From the NCBI GenBank assembly GCA_024220505.1, contig JAKZZE010000017.1, positions 1,116,001 through 1,180,000 on the forward strand: 64,000 nucleotides of DNA, read 5' to 3'. This stretch comes from Rhizopus arrhizus (taxonomy: Eukaryota > Mucoromycota > Mucoromycetes > Mucorales > Rhizopodaceae). Of this stretch, positions 26,675-37,856 are shown one piece after another. Each line of letters starts with the position of its first letter. The first letter of the stretch is position 1. A model generated the notes under the pieces. It did not search any database and had not been told where the DNA came from. It was given only the letters and a program-made list of their open reading frames with translations. Made by a program: the position numbers and the translations under genes.

Positions 26675-28702
26675 CCAAGCTCAAGAATTCAAAGACACAA
26701 GGATTCAAGGATTCAAGGACTTGAGCACTCAAAGCAAAAGAAAAGACATCAGTACTTAAGAGCCAAAGTAAAAACAAGGAAAGAAACAGAAAGAGGCCAA
26801 AGCAAAGCAGCATTCATCTATAACATTTATTAGCTATCGTGTATATATTGTGAAAGTAATAGTACCTTTCTTTAGATAGACCATGGGAAGAAAACTAGCT
26901 AAGTGTATACTCACAAGTAAAAAAAGCAGCACGCATCTATAATAATTATTAGCTATTGAGTGTATGTAGTAAAAGTAATAGTACCTTGCTTTAGATGGAC
27001 CATTAAAAAAAAAGAAAAGAAAAAAAGACACCAGTCAAGCTTATACCAACAAGTAAAAGAAGAAGCAATGATAATCCTGGGAAAAAGACTTTATAAAGAC
27101 CATTTAAACCATAAAGAAAGCAGCCGATACATTTTTACTATAGTAAAAGCACCATTAGAATAGGAATAGAATACATATGTAATATTAAGAACTTACCTTT
27201 TATAAAAAAAGAGAAGAAAAAAAAAAGAAAAAAAAAAAAACAGAAGTGTGTTTTTTGTAGCCTTATTTTACTAATGTTACACTTATTCAATGTCTATCCA
27301 TATTAGAAATCAAAAACTGTTGCTTTTCATATAGTTTACATTTAATGGTATCCCAAAAGGTAACTGATACATTGCTTGAATAAGGTTTATTACTTGAATG
27401 CAATATGTTTAGCATGAAGGGTATTATTTGATTTTATTTTTTACTTGAAATAAAAAAAAAAGTCGGTATCTTAACAAACTATAGCAGTAAAACAATATCT
27501 TTTTTTTTTCTCCCTTGTTTTGTTTCATGGAATATACTAGATGTCAAAGGTACAAAAGATAAAAAGAATGCTCAAGTATTGATCATATGTAAGTTTATAA
27601 AAAAAAGTAACAACCAAGTCTAATGTCAGTTTCTTTTTTTTTTTTTTTTTTTTTTTTTTACATTAGGAATTCCTAATGGGACACATTCGGATGATGAACA
27701 TGAGCCTCATGAGCAAAGTTGTTCTTCCCAACATGATAAAACCATAAGAATACCAAACTTATATTACTGCTTGCTGCTGAAAAACTCTTTTTAGTTAAGG
27801 AAGTTGGCAATGTTAACATCTCTAATGGCTGATGGCTAATGGCTAATGGCTAATGGCAAATTACACCTATGTGCAAACATAAAGTAAGTAATGAACTAGT
27901 ATAAGCTTAAAAACATATATTCTTTTATATTATTTGTCATAAAAAATAATAAAACAATCTATTTACTTGAAAACAAAAAAAATTGTGCTTGTATTTGTTA
28001 ATTATAACTGCCTTGCAACAAAATGTGAGCAGAGCTTCTTTATTTTTTTATTCTTTTTAGAATACACATGTATTCTTTTGTTATAATGCAAGAACATTTG
28101 CATTTCTATAAAGTATATTTGCTGTTAAATTATTGTTTTCATTTGAATAAGGAACCTTTTATTGCTATATTCTTTTTTTTTTTTTACTCAGTCTTTTCTT
28201 TAACTTTGTCTTTTTTTTATTTTTTTTTACTTTTAATTTTTCAGCTTCTTTTTTTTTCCCAAACGCAACTATTTTGTTACGTTCTGTTACACGTTTCTAA
28301 TGAGCTAAGCTAAAAAGCACAGACTGCCTTCCTAATATGTATTCTTCTGATCAAAATAATCACATTGTGCTTTTGTTTTCCGCATTTTGTCCTCAAAAAT
28401 AAAAAAAAGAAAATATCGGTCTTTAAACAATGGAGAGAAATACGCTTTCCAAAAAAAGATCATTTGTAAAAAAAGACATTTTTTTAAAAATGTGAATAAC
28501 TCCATGAATATTTACCCTACAAATAAAATAATAACATCGTTAAATTTCTTTATTTTTTTCGCATCTAAATCTTTTTTCAAAATTCGAAAATGATCAATAC
28601 AGCAAGATTTAATTTTTTTCAGGAAAAAAAATAACAATCCGTTACCCAAAAGAAGAGCAATCTTGCGCAATCCGGTACCTAATGGGAACGATTATTTGCA
28701 GT
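26007..28702 (+). mobile_element. Non-autonomous CACTG-termini DNA element, copy 2
   Basis: This 2696-bp element starts CACTGCAAATAATAGTG and ends CGATTATTTGCAGTG. It is nearly identical to copy 3 over its whole length, and its right half is the reverse complement of copy 1. It includes an A run of more than 30 nt at about 26641-26672 and no coding ORF. The flanks (TCGG on the left, GTGCG on the right) do not form a duplication. The right flank is a SINE head and the left flank is unrelated, so the junctions are probably recombinant. Confidence 0.8.
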
Positions 28703-28761
28703 GGTGCGACAACACCAATAATAGTCAGATGCTCTACCGACTGAGCTACATCCACATCCCC
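28703..28761 (-). mobile_element. SINE head fragment (second SINE at tRNA-Ala)
   Basis: On the minus strand it starts GGGGATGTGGATGTAGCTCAG, the same head as the complete SINE, and is cut after about 58 nt by CACTG element copy 2. It abuts the 14-bp tRNA-Ala start at 28762, as expected for an older insertion at the same tRNA. Confidence 0.75.
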
Positions 28762-28775
28762 GGGGATGTAGCTCA
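28762..28775. repeat. Target-site duplication of the tRNA-Ala SINE
   Basis: GGGGATGTAGCTCA, identical to the first 14 nt of tRNA-Ala at 31995-32008. Confidence 0.85.
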
Positions 28776-28812
28776 GGTTAAAGATTTTATATTTTATTGG
28801 ATAATTACAGGC

Positions 28813-28824
28813 GACAAATATGTC
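28813..28824 (-). other. 3' tail hairpin of the SINE
   Basis: GACA-TATT-TGTC on the minus strand. It is the structural equivalent of GACT-TTTT-AGTC in the LINEs. Confidence 0.7.
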
Positions 28825-29251
28825 ATTATTGCTATCCACAGTGATAAACTGGAAAGCATACAAACTATTATGGGGGAGGAGGGAAAGGAAGAAAGAAGGA
28901 ACGGATTATTATTGGGGGGAGCTGGAACCAGAGACGAAGACTTGAGGCAGGAACAGAACGCGCTTCATTAAGCCCGGGCTGGGCATCCCGGCACCGCGGA
29001 CCAACAACGCTCGACAAACAACCAACGCAGACCAACCGACCAGAACAGCAGTGGCGTTAAAACCAGTATTATCGTCAAGAGCGCACACCAAAGTCCCCCG
29101 AAAGGGAAGGAAAGTAGACAGATGCTCAGCTGCTACGCAACGCAACACACAGGCGGAGAAACAAAAGTGCTTGATGCACTCGGCAAACAGAACATGTAGA
29201 GGGGCAGGGAAGGGATAGATCCGAAGATCCTATCAGGGGTCGAACTTGCGA

Positions 29252-30867
29252 CACTGCAAATAATAGTGTAAATTGGGTAACAAATCGTTTACCAATCTTG
29301 CGAAATAATTTACAATCGTGTACAATCAGGTAAGAGATTTATCCACGCACAGCCTCCTGTCTCTGCCACAAATCGTGTAAGTTATTGTTCGCCCTTTGGT
29401 TATGTGATGGTGCAAGATTTGTGGCCAACACAGGAGACTGTTGGGAGACTTTTTCGTTAACTGATCTTGCAAGGTGGACCTTTCATCAGTTACGTTGTGG
29501 CTCTTGTTTATTATCAATTTGACATCTAATGGTGCTTGGCAACCAATCACGCTTTGTAAAACACTACTTTATTTGTCTTTTTGCTCTTTTATAAACCACT
29601 CATATTGCTTTATATACTTCTTTATGAACCACTTATATTGCTTTATATACTTCTTTATCGACCATTCATATTGCAATAAATATTGCTTTATATATACAAA
29701 AAATAGGGATTTTGTTTATAAAAAATAGCTTTTTTTTTTTTATTTAAATAAAATAATAATAACAATACATAGTATTTCTTTGCTTGTAGCATTTTAACAG
29801 TGTGCTTGACTTACCTAATGTCACCAGAATAGCAGCATCTAATCTAAAAATACATCAATTAATCTCGTGGAACTTTAAAAGTTCTCAAAAGAAAAGAAAA
29901 AAAAAAGCAAGCTCAAGGATTCTAGGATTCAAAGACACAAGGACCAGGGCACTTAAAGCAAAAGATGGAAGTACATCAGTACTTAAGAACCAAAGTAAAA
30001 ACCAGGAAAGAAACAGAAAGAGGCCAAAGCAGAGCAGCATTTATCTATAATAATTATTAGCTATCGTATATATATCGTAAAAGCAATAGTACCTTTCTTT
30101 AGATAGACAAGGGGAAGAAAACTTGCTAAGCTTTTACCAATAAGTAAAAAAAAGGAAGCAGCAGGCATCTATAATAATTATTAGCTATTGAGTATATGTA
30201 GCAAAAGTAATAGTACCTTGCTTTGGATGGACCATGAAAAAAAAAAGAAAAAAAAAGATACCAGTCAAGCTTATACCAACAAATAAAAGAAGAAGCAACT
30301 ACAATTCTGGGAAAGAGACTTTATAAAGACTATTTAAACCATAAAAAAAGCAATCGATACATCTTTACTAAAGTACAAGTACCATTAGAATAGGAATAGA
30401 ATACATATGTAATATTAAGAACTTACCTTTTATAAAAAAGAGAAGAAAAAAAAAAGAAAAAAAAAAGAGAAGTGCTTTTTTGTAGCCTTATTTTACCAAT
30501 GTTACACTTATTCACTGTCTATCTATATTAGAAAACAAAAACAATTGCTTTTCATGTAGTTTACATTTAATGGTATCCCAAAAGATAACTTATACATTGC
30601 TTGAACAAGTTTTATTACTTGAATGCAATATGTTTAGGAGGAAGGTTATTATTTTATTTTATTTTATTTTTTTTTACTTGAAATAAAAAAAAAAGTCGGT
30701 ATCTTAACAAACTATAGCAGTAAAACAACATCTTTTTTTTTCTCCCTAGTTTTGTTTCATGGAATATACTAGATGTCAAAGGTACAAAAGATAAAAAAGA
30801 ATGCTCAAGTATTGATCATATGTAAGTTTATAAAAAAAAAGTAACAACCAAGTCTAATGTCAGTTTC

Positions 30868-30898
<31 letters not shown>

Positions 30899-31939
30899 TT
30901 AGGAATTCCTAATGGGACACATTCGGATGATGAACATGAGCCTCATGAGCAAAGTTGTTCTTCCCAACATGATAAAACCATAAGAATACCAAACTTATAT
31001 TACTGCTTGCTGCTGAAAAACTCTTTTTAGTTAAGGAAGTTGGCAATGTTAACATCTCTAATGGCTGATGGCTAATGGCTAATGGCTAATGGCAAATTAC
31101 ACCTATGTGCAAACATAAAGTAAGTAATGAACTAGTATAAGCTTAAAAACATATATTCTTTTATATTATTTGTCATAAAAAATAATAAAACAATCTATTT
31201 ACTTGAAAACAAAAAAAATTGTGCTTGTATTTGTTAATTATAACTGCCTTGCAACAAAATGTGAGCAGAGCTTCTTTATTTTTTTATTCTTTTTAGAATA
31301 CACATGTATTCTTTTGTTATAATGCAAGAACATTTGCATTTCTATAAAGTATATTTGCTGTTAAATTATTGTTTTCATTTGAATAAGGAACCTTTTATTG
31401 CTATATTCTTTTTTTTTTTTACTCAGTCTTTTCTTTAACTTTGTCTTTTTTTTATTTTTTTTTACTTTTAATTTTTCAGCTTCTTTTTTTTTCCCAAACG
31501 CAACTATTTTGTTACGTTCTGTTACACGTTTCTAATGAGCTAAGCTAAAAAGCACAGACTGCCTTCCTAATATGTATTCTTCTGATCAAAATAATCACAT
31601 TGTGCTTTTGTTTTCCGCATTTTGTCCTCAAAAATAAAAAAAAAGAAAATATCGGTCTTTAAACAATGGAGAGAAATACGCTTTCCAAAAAAAGATCATT
31701 TGTAAAAAAAGACATTTTTTTAAAAATGTGAATAACTCCATGAATATTTACCCTACAAATAAAATAATAACATCGTTAAATTTCTTTATTTTTTTCGTAT
31801 CTAAATCTTTTTTCAAAATTCGAAAATGATCAATACAGCAAGATTTAATTTTTTTCACGAAAAAAAGTAGCAATTTGTTACCCAAACGAAGAGCAATCTT
31901 GCGCAATCCGGTACCTAATTGGAACGATTATTTGCAGTG
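29252..31939 (+). mobile_element. Non-autonomous CACTG-termini DNA element, copy 3
   Basis: This 2688-bp element sits inside the head of the SINE with a clean 3-bp duplication CGA (29249-29251 and 31940-31942). Joining the flanks restores the SINE head as seen at 60316. It is nearly identical to copy 2 and has no coding ORF. A 3-bp duplication with CACTG ends is what a CACTA-like transposase would leave. Confidence 0.88.
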
Positions 31940-31994
31940 CGACCACACCAATAATAGTCAGACGCTCTACCGACTGAGCTACATCCACATCCCC

Positions 31995-32067
31995 GGGGAT
32001 GTAGCTCAAATGGTAGAGCGCTCGCTTAGCATGCGAGAGGCACTGGGATCGACGCCCAGCTTCTCCA
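31995..32067 (+). tRNA. tRNA-Ala(AGC)
   Basis: The 73-nt cloverleaf has acceptor GGGGATG paired with CTTCTCC (one G-T pair and one mismatch), A box TAGCTCAAATGG, anticodon loop TTAGCAT on a CTCGC/GCGAG stem, anticodon AGC, and T stem CTGGG/CCCAG with the ATCGACG loop typical of Ala. There is no intron. The first clear T run downstream is at about 32113. A SINE is attached to its 5' end. Confidence 0.9.
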
Positions 32068-32189
32068 AGGTATCATCTGATGTTACTTGTCATTCTTTCA
32101 ATGACAAGTGTTATGTCTTTTTATCCCATATATATGGATATTTGTGTTGCTTTGTCATGTCTTTTATTTTCTAATTTTGGCAATGTTAC
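32068..32189. other. Short spacer after tRNA-Ala
   Basis: This holds a TGACAAGTG-type inverted repeat (ACTTGTCATTCTTTCAATGACAAGT, about 32077-32101) and T runs that may end tRNA transcription. No gene is seen. Confidence 0.4.
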
Positions 32190-32887
32190 TGTAGCTATGA
32201 TTATGAAGACATGAACTCCGAAACTTCTTTCAAGCTTTAATTTTTGATGTTTTGTAAATCACTTTACAAATTGTCATTATTTTTCCTATTTGACAAATTT
32301 TTAACCATTTGATATATTTTTTACTTTTTGATATTTTTTTAACCTTTTGATATTTTTTTAACCTTTTGATATTTTTTACTTTTTGATATTTTTACATTGA
32401 AAGAAGACAAACAGTAAATATTTTTTGTACCACGCCAGTTAGAAAATGAACTTCTGCGTAACAATCTATTTGAAAACGGAGTATCAACTCTTTTGCTTGA
32501 AAACCAAAAACAACACAAAATCATAAAATCCAAAAACATATAAATACCCTCATATCTTATCCCTATTTTGACTTCACTTCACTTCACTTTACTTTTCTTT
32601 ATTACAGAATATTATATTCTTTTTATCTTTTCTTTATTTTATAAACCAATAAAACCATCAAGCGTTCAAAAGAAACCCTTTGGTCTGTATTCTATACAAA
32701 ATACTGAAGTCCCTTGAAGCTAAATCAACTTCATTGTAAACCTATTCCTAAACCTCGAGAGTTTAGCCTATTTTAACAAGTTTGATCTACTTAATAAGAT
32801 CTGGTGGTCACTACCGACAATACTTATTTACTTACAAAAGTAAACCCGCAAACAAGCTATATACATAAAAAAGAAAAATTTACAACA
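32190..32887 (+). repeat. Solo LTR, family 2 type a
   Basis: This 698-bp LTR, TGTAGC...ACAACA, has the 4-bp duplication TTAC (32186-32189, 32888-32891). It includes a tandem block of 19-bp AT-rich units (about 32293-32400), a CATATAAATA TATA box near 32538, GTCCCTTGAAGC and CTTCATTGTAA blocks, and the hairpin plus TGGTGGTCACT at 32784-32812. Confidence 0.85.
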
Positions 32888-32931
32888 TTACTGTAAAGAT
32901 GCAGACTTTAATTTTTGACCCGAAGGTACAT

Positions 32932-33454
32932 TGTAACTTGTTAGTACTTGGGATTTGGATTGTGTTAAAGTGATGTAGATTTGTTTAATTTGAAGTTTGA
33001 AGCCTTGAATGACTTGAGTTTGATTAACTTGATTGAACGTTTAACAGTTCTTTTGATATAGTAATTTGGTTTTAAGTAGTGACCACCAGATCTTTATAGA
33101 TCAATAAGGTTAGGAGTAAGATTGTTTAATAAAAGATAAAAATAAAAGGGATCTTTCTTGATTCGTGATAATTCAGGTATCAGATCAGAAAGAATAAGTA
33201 AAAATAAAAAGAAAAGAAAAGGTGTTTGTGACCCAATAAGAAACAATTGCTTTTAAGCGCAAGAAGATTTTGTTTATTGAATGTCTGTTATTTTGTTCAA
33301 AATATTCATCTTATTTATATAAAAATAAAGGTGTGGCTTATTGTTTATGTTGTTTGTTATCTATGTCGCTGGACATCAATGTTGCTGGACATCAAAATTG
33401 GTTCTTGTGATCATCATTGTTCTCAGGATCCAAAATTTCATCATTTGTGCTACA
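32932..33454 (-). repeat. Solo LTR of the Gypsy-type element family, U3 variant
   Basis: This 523-bp LTR has the duplication ACAT (32928-32931, 33455-33458). From the end at 32932 to the TATA box it is nearly identical to the LTR at 13845-14351. From there to 33454 (U3) it is unrelated and lacks the fourth-ORF coding segment. Confidence 0.9.
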
Positions 33455-33510
33455 ACATAAAAATTAATGCAAGGTTGAAAATTGAAAGGTGCATTAAAAT
33501 CAAGGCATGC

Positions 33511-34108
33511 TGTAACAAAGATTACAACATTAACACCAGCAATGGCTGCGGTTTGTGATTTTTTAATTTTGAACCTTATTCCTTTTTGAACTTTATTTCA
33601 AAAATCAAACTTTATATCAAAATCAAACCTTATATCGAAATCAAACCTTATATCGAAATCAAACCTTATATCGAAATCAAACCTTATATCGAAATGAAAC
33701 TTTATATTTTTGCTATAAAAAGCCTAGCATTTTATGCTTTTGACAAAACTTCACTTACTCTTGACTTATCTACACTTATCTTAACTTCTCTTTGTGATAT
33801 TTTAAATATATTTTATCCAATAGATCGAGTGACTTTATCCCTGAATCTTTTGGTATAACACTCTTAAAACACAAGCAAGACAAGTCCCTAGAAGTCAATT
33901 ATCTTCATTGTAAACATTCTTAAAACTCTTATCAAGTTACTTTATTACAAACAAGTTTGATCTACTTAACAAGATCTGGTGGTCACTTATAAGCGAACCT
34001 AATATCAATACTCTACCCAACTCTTATTTTTTTTATCCATTTTCATCAACTTTACTTTATTTCAAAACCGTTAACTCTTATAAGCCATTGAAGCAACAAA
34101 AAATTACA
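33511..34108 (+). repeat. Solo LTR, family 2 type b
   Basis: This 598-bp LTR, TGTAAC...ATTACA, has the duplication ATGC (33507-33510, 34109-34112). U3 holds five 18-bp units (AAATCAAACCTTATATCG type, about 33602-33700). A TATA box GCTATAAAAAG lies near 33712, and the hairpin plus TGGTGGTCACT at 33959-33987. Confidence 0.88.
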
Positions 34109-34477
34109 ATGCTTTAAATTTAAAGCATATTAAAAATTCATAAAAACTATAAAAACAGTTATTTTATTTACTTCTGACATACTTTACTACTTTAATTCTG
34201 AAATAAATATCATTCAAAGCAAATCTCTTTTATTATTATTCTTTTACTAAATATCAAGAATAAGTCAAGTCCCTTGAAGCCAAATATCTTCATTGTAACC
34301 CTATTAAATCACACATCAAGCTATTATTATCTTTACATCAAGACTGATCTACTTTAAAACAAGATCTGGTGGTCACTCCTATCAAGAAAATACCCAAATA
34401 TAACTTTACTTTATATTCAAAATCACTCTAAACTCTCAATAAATACACAAGGCCTAAATAGAAAACAAGCTATTACA

Positions 34478-34912
34478 TTACAATTCGTTCCTTATCAAGA
34501 CTTTTGTACGAGTTACTGAAGATGACTCATGAAGTAGACAATAATGAACTTCCATCATGACTCACAAAATATAACTATTACTGTAAATAATTCACTTTGT
34601 AAAATAATATAAATACTCTTAGAATTTGAATATCAATAAAGATCATCTAATTATCGAATAATCTAAAGTCTTATTTTCATATCTTAAAAGTAAAGTACAA
34701 GAACAAGCACGACAGCTTTCCTTTTAATGAAGTTTGTATTCAACAAGTGTAACACACAAGAATAAAACGGCGGAATTTAAATCGTTGCAGTTTATAACGA
34801 ACGCCTTGCAGTTTATAACAACCACCTTACACTATACCACAACCGCCTCTTATGTTATAACAACCATTCAAAATACCAAAAACAGAACAAAATCATAAAA
34901 CCCAAAAACATA
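34478..34912. other. AT-rich spacer with start of a further LTR
   Basis: There is no ORF. A stretch from about 34746 (TGTAACACACAAG) shares the AATTTAAATCGTTGCAGTTTATAA block with 14352-14404. A repeated TGCAGTTTATAAC lies at about 34787 and 34809. Confidence 0.45.
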
Positions 34913-36504
34913 CAGTCCTGCTGTTAACTGCCTAACAAAAATAAAATTGAAAATAATTCCCGCAAAAATAAAGCTAAACTTTTTAAATTTTAATGGAACA
35001 GTGCTAAAACAACATATTTTTATTGAACAAATTTTTATAGCACACTAATTAGTAAAATGTGGCGGAATTTGAAAAAATGAAAAATGACTATAAAATCAAT
35101 CTGACAGCAAATCTTTAACGCTTTGTATATCCACCTTTAGCCTTGATAACCTCTTCAATTCTTTTTGGCATACTCTCGTAATACTTCTTCATGTCCTCTT
35201 TAGTGAATTTGTTCCACTCTGCATCAAATCTATCCCACAATTCATCCATATTTTTGGGCTTGGTGTCATATGCATCTAATTTCAACTTAACATGATGCCA
35301 GAGGTGTTCAATGGGGTTTAGGTCGGGACTATTTGCTGGCCAGTCTTGAATATAGTTAATTCCGTTATCTGCAAGCCATTTTTTAGTGAGTTTCGATGTG
35401 TGTTTTGTATCTCCGTCCTGTTGAAAGATGACTTCCTCATTGCTGAGACTGAAGTGCTCGAGTGTATCCTTATAGGAAGTATCCAAGATATGGGTGTACA
35501 GCTCTGATTTCATAGGATACTCAATAATACGGCATGCGTAACCTACTCCTGATGATGTCATGCATCCCCAAACCATCATTGAGCCTCCGCCACCTTTTAA
35601 TTGAGTCTGATAATTATGTGGTCGAAGTGGGTCATCCTTATGTTTCCATGTAATTTGAGCTCCATCTGATCCCCATCTGTTGATTTTGGTTTCGTCAGAG
35701 AATATGACCTTGTTCCAGTCCTCTACAGTCCAATCACGGTGTTTTTTGGCCCATTCCAATCGCTTTTTCTGGTTAGTTCTCTTGATTAAAGGCTTCTTTT
35801 TCTTATACAGAGTTTTAAGGCCGAGGGATCTCATAGTTGTGTCGTAGATGAGTACTGCAATTTGTAACCAAGAGACCACAGATATCTTTGAACATCCTTT
35901 GCTGATAATAAGAAGCCTTTTTGGACTTTAAAAGCTATGACTTGCTTTGTAAAATCGGGAACGGTGCTGACTCTACCACCACGGGGTTTGACGCGATCAG
36001 GATCAACTTGCTTTTTCATGAGAATAACTAGGGCTCTAGACACTCCAGTGGCTTGCACAATATTTTTAGTACCCTTTCCGGCCTTAATTAATGAAATGAC
36101 GTTATTGCGTGTGTCGTTGCTGAGTTTATAAGGCATTACAAAGAAGTAGTTGTCAAGTGTAGAAGTAGAGATGTGATGGGGGAAATGAAGAGAAAAGTGT
36201 TGCTTTTTTATACATTTTTAGCTTCTCTACGTTATGATGATACGTTATGTATGTTATCATTGCATCATGTACGCCAAAATAGGGTTTAAAGTACATTTAA
36301 TCATACTTACATCATTTTCCATTTAACCCAAAATCAATTTTTCTTGATTTAGATCTTTGTGTAACAAGATAGAATTACATCATTCTTTTCTTCTTATACT
36401 ATGACGTATGGGCTATCTAATGGTTTTTATTTCGTAGTTCTGACGTAATTATAGCACTGTGCAGGCCATTTTATGGTTTTGTTAGGCAGTTGACAGTAGG
36501 ACTG
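34913..36504 (-). mobile_element. Tc1/mariner element, near-complete
   Basis: This 1592-bp element has 28-bp inverted repeats (CAGTCCTGCTGTTAACTGCC at the left) with two mismatches, and TA duplications at 34911-34912 and 36505-36506. The unoccupied version of the site, CCAAAAACATATAAATA, is visible at about 32530-32546 in a related LTR. Confidence 0.92.
35115..36136 (-). pseudogene. Tc1/mariner transposase with one frameshift
   Basis: Two overlapping minus-strand frames (36136-35831 and 35879-35115) together cover a transposase of about 340 residues. The first holds the N-terminal helix-turn-helix region (IKAGKGTKNIVQATGVSRA) and a basic GRVS-type second helix region. The second holds WAKKHRDWT, the first catalytic Asp in FSDETKIN, the second in FQQDGD and the Glu in SPDLNPIEHLW. 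By my count 35 residues separate the last two (34 is the usual Tc1 spacing). A single indel between about 35835 and 35875 separates the frames, so this copy is probably inactive, though still a possible substrate. Confidence 0.88.
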
Positions 36505-36840
36505 TATAAATAACCCCAGATAATAATCTCAAAAAATACTTCTTCACTTCTAACTTCTCTCTTATTTTATTTTTACTTTTTCTTTTTATCAAATAAATAT
36601 TCTTTTAAAGAGGCAAACTATCTCGTATTTTATTTAACATCAAGAACAAGAAGTCCCTTGAAGCTATTATACTTCATTGTAAATCCCCTTTTTTATTTTA
36701 TTTTATCTTTTTATTTTTATTTTTTATTCTACCTTAATCAAAACAGTTTGATCTACTTTATAAGATCTGGTGGTCACTGTAACAAGCGAATCAAGCCAAA
36801 TCCAACTCATATAAAAACAATTATTATATCAATTACAACT

Positions 36841-36988
36841 TAAATCTGTTTATTAAATTATTACAATAGTAATTAACAAAGATACCGATAGCTTATTAAG
36901 TCGTAAAAGGTCCATTGATTTTATTTAATAAAGATGATGTCTATTTATACTATTTTACATTTGCTGCGGAAGTGATGTTGTTATATAT
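36841..36988. other. AT-rich spacer
   Basis: No gene or recognisable repeat other than the ATAT duplication at 36985-36988. Confidence 0.4.
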
Positions 36989-37377
36989 TGTAATAATGTT
37001 AATATTGTTATTTTATAACCTTGTGGGTTGGTTGAGTGCTTTATATAGAAGTTTTTCTTAAAGTTTTAAAATAAAGTACTGTAGTGACCACCAAATCTTT
37101 TATATAAGATGAAATATAAGTAAGATAAAAGAAAAAGATAAAAAGTTAAAGGGATCAGGAACTTTTTATGAGAAGGTTGCCTGTCTTTTGAATAATATAT
37201 AAGAAAAAAATATGTGTAGAACTATACTGTCCTTTTTCTTAGACTAAATGGTTGTAATATTTATATGTAATAATTTTTTTTTCTTTTTGACCTTTTTCAT
37301 TTTTTTGACTTTTTTTCTTTTTTTTTGACCTTTGTCTTTTTTTTTGACTTTCTTTATTTTTTAGCTTCTTTGCTACA
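36989..37377 (-). repeat. Solo LTR, family 4
   Basis: This 389-bp LTR, TGTAAT...GCTACA, has the duplication ATAT (36985-36988, 37378-37381). AGTGACCACCA lies at 37083-37093, and the U3 side is full of TTTTTGACTTTTT units. A close relative lies at about 43729-44150. Confidence 0.8.
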
Positions 37378-37381
37378 ATAT

Positions 37382-37856
37382 TGAAAGTGTTGTAAACATA
37401 GTTATTTTCTCTATGATATCAGTTGTATTAAAATAAATAACGATACACAAAAAGATTAAACTATGATTGAACAATTCCACACTTTTCCAAATTTAGAACA
37501 ATAAGATCAATATCTGTCATCCTAGAGAGTCTAATCAATTGTCAACCCCAAAATTAATTAGATCAAAGTTAATTGACTGGTTATTATTTCTATTGTTCAA
37601 CTTCAGATGCATATATTAGAACATCGACAAGCTTTAGCTTAATCATTGGTTCTTCAGCACGACATCGTGACCGAGTCTATACCTTTTATATCTACGCTCA
37701 CAAAGAATATAAATAGATGCCAACTTTTTATCCATAAAGCGAGGCCCTTTTGCAATATAAAGAAATCTGCAATAAAGAAGGATTTTAATTTTATATTGCT
37801 GCTATTGTTTTTTTGTTTATTTTTTTATTTAATCTTGCGATTAAAACAGAAAGTAC
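37382..37856. other. Spacer without recognised gene
   Basis: AT-rich sequence; only short frames are present, with no similarity I can name. Confidence 0.4.

Larger units (their letters stand above)
28776..31994 (-). mobile_element. tRNA-headed SINE at tRNA-Ala, split by CACTG element copy 3
   Basis: The two parts, 31994-31943 and 29251-28776, make a SINE of about 528 bp. The head has an A box (TAGCTCAGTCGG) and a B box (GTCGCAAGTTCGACCCC), so it probably has a Pol III promoter. The body is unrelated to the LINE. The tail (CAATAATGACATATTTGTCGCC followed by AAAATCTTTAACC) matches the LINE tail, including a hairpin at 28813-28824. Its 5' end abuts tRNA-Ala, and its 3' end carries the 14-bp duplication. 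Confidence 0.85.
32892..34477 (+). repeat. Solo LTR, family 3, interrupted by two younger LTRs
   Basis: TGTAAAGATG...GCTATTACA has the duplication TTAC (32888-32891, 34478-34481). Without the nested LTRs at 32932-33454 and 33511-34108 it is about 457 bp. It carries the hairpin plus TGGTGGTCACT at 34346-34377. The R-U5 half matches the minus-strand LTR at 37857-38209. Confidence 0.8.
34746..36840 (+). repeat. LTR-like sequence, boundaries uncertain, interrupted by Tc1
   Basis: It contains a CAAAAACATATAAATA promoter-like block, split by the Tc1 element. GTCCCTTGAAGC and CTTCATTGTAA follow at 36653-36682, and the hairpin plus TGGTGGTCACT at 36750-36778. The arrangement equals that of LTR family 2, but I could not find a matching duplication. 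Confidence 0.45.

Noticed and set aside
28663..28971. 102-aa plus-strand frame across the SINE
   Set aside because: It runs through a SINE tail and a CACTG element end, which are non-coding mobile sequence.
31875..32174. 99-aa frame crossing tRNA-Ala
   Set aside because: It includes the tRNA gene and the SINE head; coding there is not plausible.
33247..33558. 103-aa frame in the LTR nest
   Set aside because: It spans the border between two solo LTRs, so the frame is a by-product of nesting.
33602..33700. Regular 18-bp repeats as a possible CRISPR array
   Set aside because: Units are contiguous without unique spacers, lie inside an LTR U3, and the sequence is eukaryotic.
34858..36840. A complete solo LTR starting TGTTATAAC
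   Set aside because: A CTTA direct repeat at both sides is suggestive, but the right end would then not finish in CA; kept only as LTR-like sequence with uncertain borders.
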